Positions 4,844-5,623 of a stretch of DNA of 5,623 nucleotides are shown here, piece by piece (the first letter of the stretch is position 1; each line of letters starts with the position of its first letter). Made by a program: the position numbers and the translations under genes. The notes under the pieces are model-generated. The model had not been told where the DNA came from. It saw nothing but the letters and a program-made list of their open reading frames with translations, and did not search any database. The DNA lies in the NCBI GenBank assembly GCA_003133185.1, contig PKWF01000182.1:4757-10379 (forward strand), in the 5' to 3' direction. The DNA is from Vulcanimicrobiota bacterium (GTDB lineage: Bacteria; Vulcanimicrobiota; Vulcanimicrobiia; Vulcanimicrobiales; Vulcanimicrobiaceae).

Positions 4844-5534
4844 AGCGCACCTCGTCCGGCGGCGGCGCCTGCATCGCGGCGTCGAAACCATCATTGGAGC
4901 CAGACCAGTCGCCGCGGCCGGACGGTATGAGGTCGAAGAGATGCCAAACCGGAGAGAGCAAGTCGATACCGCGCTCGCGGTCCTCGAGCATGGGATGGGC
5001 CGTGTAGACGTGGCGCACTTCATCGCCATCTTTTGCGAACACGACGATCGTCGAATCCGGGTTGCCGTCGGCATCTTCGGCGTCGATGGCGCGCGCAAAC
5101 GCCGGACCATCGTCCGAAAGAAGGCGTAGGCGATGCTACTCGCGGTGCGCGGCCCAACCTTGTAACTTATCGGCCGGCGCGCGTGACGCGATGACGAAGT
5201 TCGTCCGCTGCGTTACGTGCGGCGCGATACCGTTGAAACCGTCGATCCAGAGCGAGCACATCGGACAGAAGCTATCTTCGTCCGGCCAGTACATCAGGTG
5301 ATAGAGAATCAAGTATGGTTTGTTCTCTGCGAACAGCTCCGACAAACGAACGCGTGTGCCGCCTTCGATGAACTCGTAGTCGAGCACGACCGCCGGACCC
5401 GGCGGCAGGCTGCGCCGCATCGCCGCGACCTCTTCGATGCGGTCGCGCAATTCGATCTCCGCGCCACGCAGGCGATCGCGCGATCGACGATACGCCTCGT
5501 CGACGCCGGGCATTAAAAGGCTTGAATCCGCCAC
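4842..5534 (-). pseudogene. DUF899 thioredoxin-like protein interrupted by in-frame TAG
   Basis: DUF899 proteins are thioredoxin-fold proteins of unclear function. From the GTG at 5534 the frame runs 230 codons to a TAG at 4842-4844, near normal family length. A TAG at codon 133 (5136-5138) splits it. The N-terminal part has a helical start, LDYEFIEG (51-58), LFAENKPYLILYHLMYWP (67-84) and the CxxC-bearing CPMCSLWIDGFNG (90-102). The part after the stop, in the same frame, has LRLLSDDG (136-143), VVFAKDGDEVRHVYT (164-178), DLLSPVWHLFDLIPSGRGDW (191-210), all typical of the family. The residues around the stop, RE*HRLRLLS, align with the family's RGWRNLRLLS, so the stop replaces tryptophan (TGG to TAG). 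There is no frameshift. It may be a recent pseudogene, a sequencing or assembly error, a strain variant, or a readthrough site; the truncated product would keep the CxxC. Confidence 0.8.
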
Positions 5535-5540
5535 GTCATT

Positions 5541-5546
5541 TCCTTT
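5541..5546 (-). promoter_or_regulatory. Ribosome-binding site of the DUF899 gene (decides start)
   Basis: AAAGGA stands 6 nt before the GTG at 5534. This favours a protein beginning MADSSLLMPG over the ATG at 5576 in the same frame, whose extra 14 residues do not resemble the family and have no such site. Confidence 0.65.
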
Positions 5547-5575
5547 CGGTCGTACGTTCGTCCGAATCATTGTCA

Positions 5576-5623
5576 CCCCGAGCGCAGTAGTGTGATCCTG
5601 AGCGCAGTCGAAGGACGAAGGGC
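5576..5623. repeat. Dispersed intergenic repeat fragment, two short copies
   Basis: A unit of the form CCYGAGCGCAGTMG occurs twice, at about 5577-5590 and 5597-5610, 20 bp apart. The second copy continues CGAAGGACGAAGGGC to the window edge. Similar GAGCGCAGTCGAAGG elements are common between genes in many bacterial genomes. It lies in the region upstream of the DUF899 gene; the full extent is not visible. Confidence 0.55.

Noticed and set aside
4842..5534. Frameshift in the DUF899 gene, or two separate small genes
   Set aside because: The two halves are in the same frame (5138 to 5042 differ by 32 codons) and together cover one family; only a stop codon separates them.

Overview
This is a GC-rich bacterial window holding most of an arginine-biosynthesis cluster, followed by a short accessory stretch. 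Operon architecture, Shine-Dalgarno sites and an ArgR repressor all indicate a bacterium. The order argF-argR-argG-argH resembles Actinobacteria and Deinococcus-type clusters. With a lineage-specific-looking exported protein, a DUF899 gene and a dispersed GAGCGCAGT-type repeat, my guess is a poorly cultured terrestrial phylum such as Eremiobacterota (WPS-2). That is a guess; no rRNA or marker gene is present.

Region 1 (1-2958, minus strand) is a tightly packed operon, argF > argR > argG > argH. argF/argR and argR/argG overlap by ATGA, and argH starts on the base after the argG stop. argH runs off the left edge, leaving 98 N-terminal codons. Together these genes turn ornithine plus carbamoyl phosphate into citrulline, argininosuccinate and arginine, and the operon carries its own repressor.

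Region 2 (2959-2977) is a 19-bp AT-rich gap between divergent argF and argB (plus strand, 2978-3787). An 18-bp ARG-box-like palindrome fills it. Neither gene has a visible ribosome-binding site, so both may be made from leaderless or near-leaderless transcripts controlled by one ArgR site. ArgB makes N-acetylglutamyl phosphate, an early step of the same pathway. argA/argJ, argC and argD are not in the window.

Region 3 (3712-3966, minus strand) holds a candidate 52-residue, aspartate-rich small protein gene running tail to tail into argB. It has a near-consensus promoter with a 13-bp palindrome in its spacer, and a very strong Shine-Dalgarno. This is the most interesting unexplained element here.

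Region 4 (3967-5534, minus strand) contains an exported protein of unknown function (279 aa) and, upstream of it, a DUF899 thioredoxin-like gene interrupted by an in-frame TAG where the family normally has tryptophan. A second in-frame TAG lies just after a strong Shine-Dalgarno and GTG ahead of the exported-protein gene. The right edge (5576-5623) carries a piece of a dispersed repeat.

No tRNA, rRNA, CRISPR array, transposase or convincing intrinsic terminator was seen.
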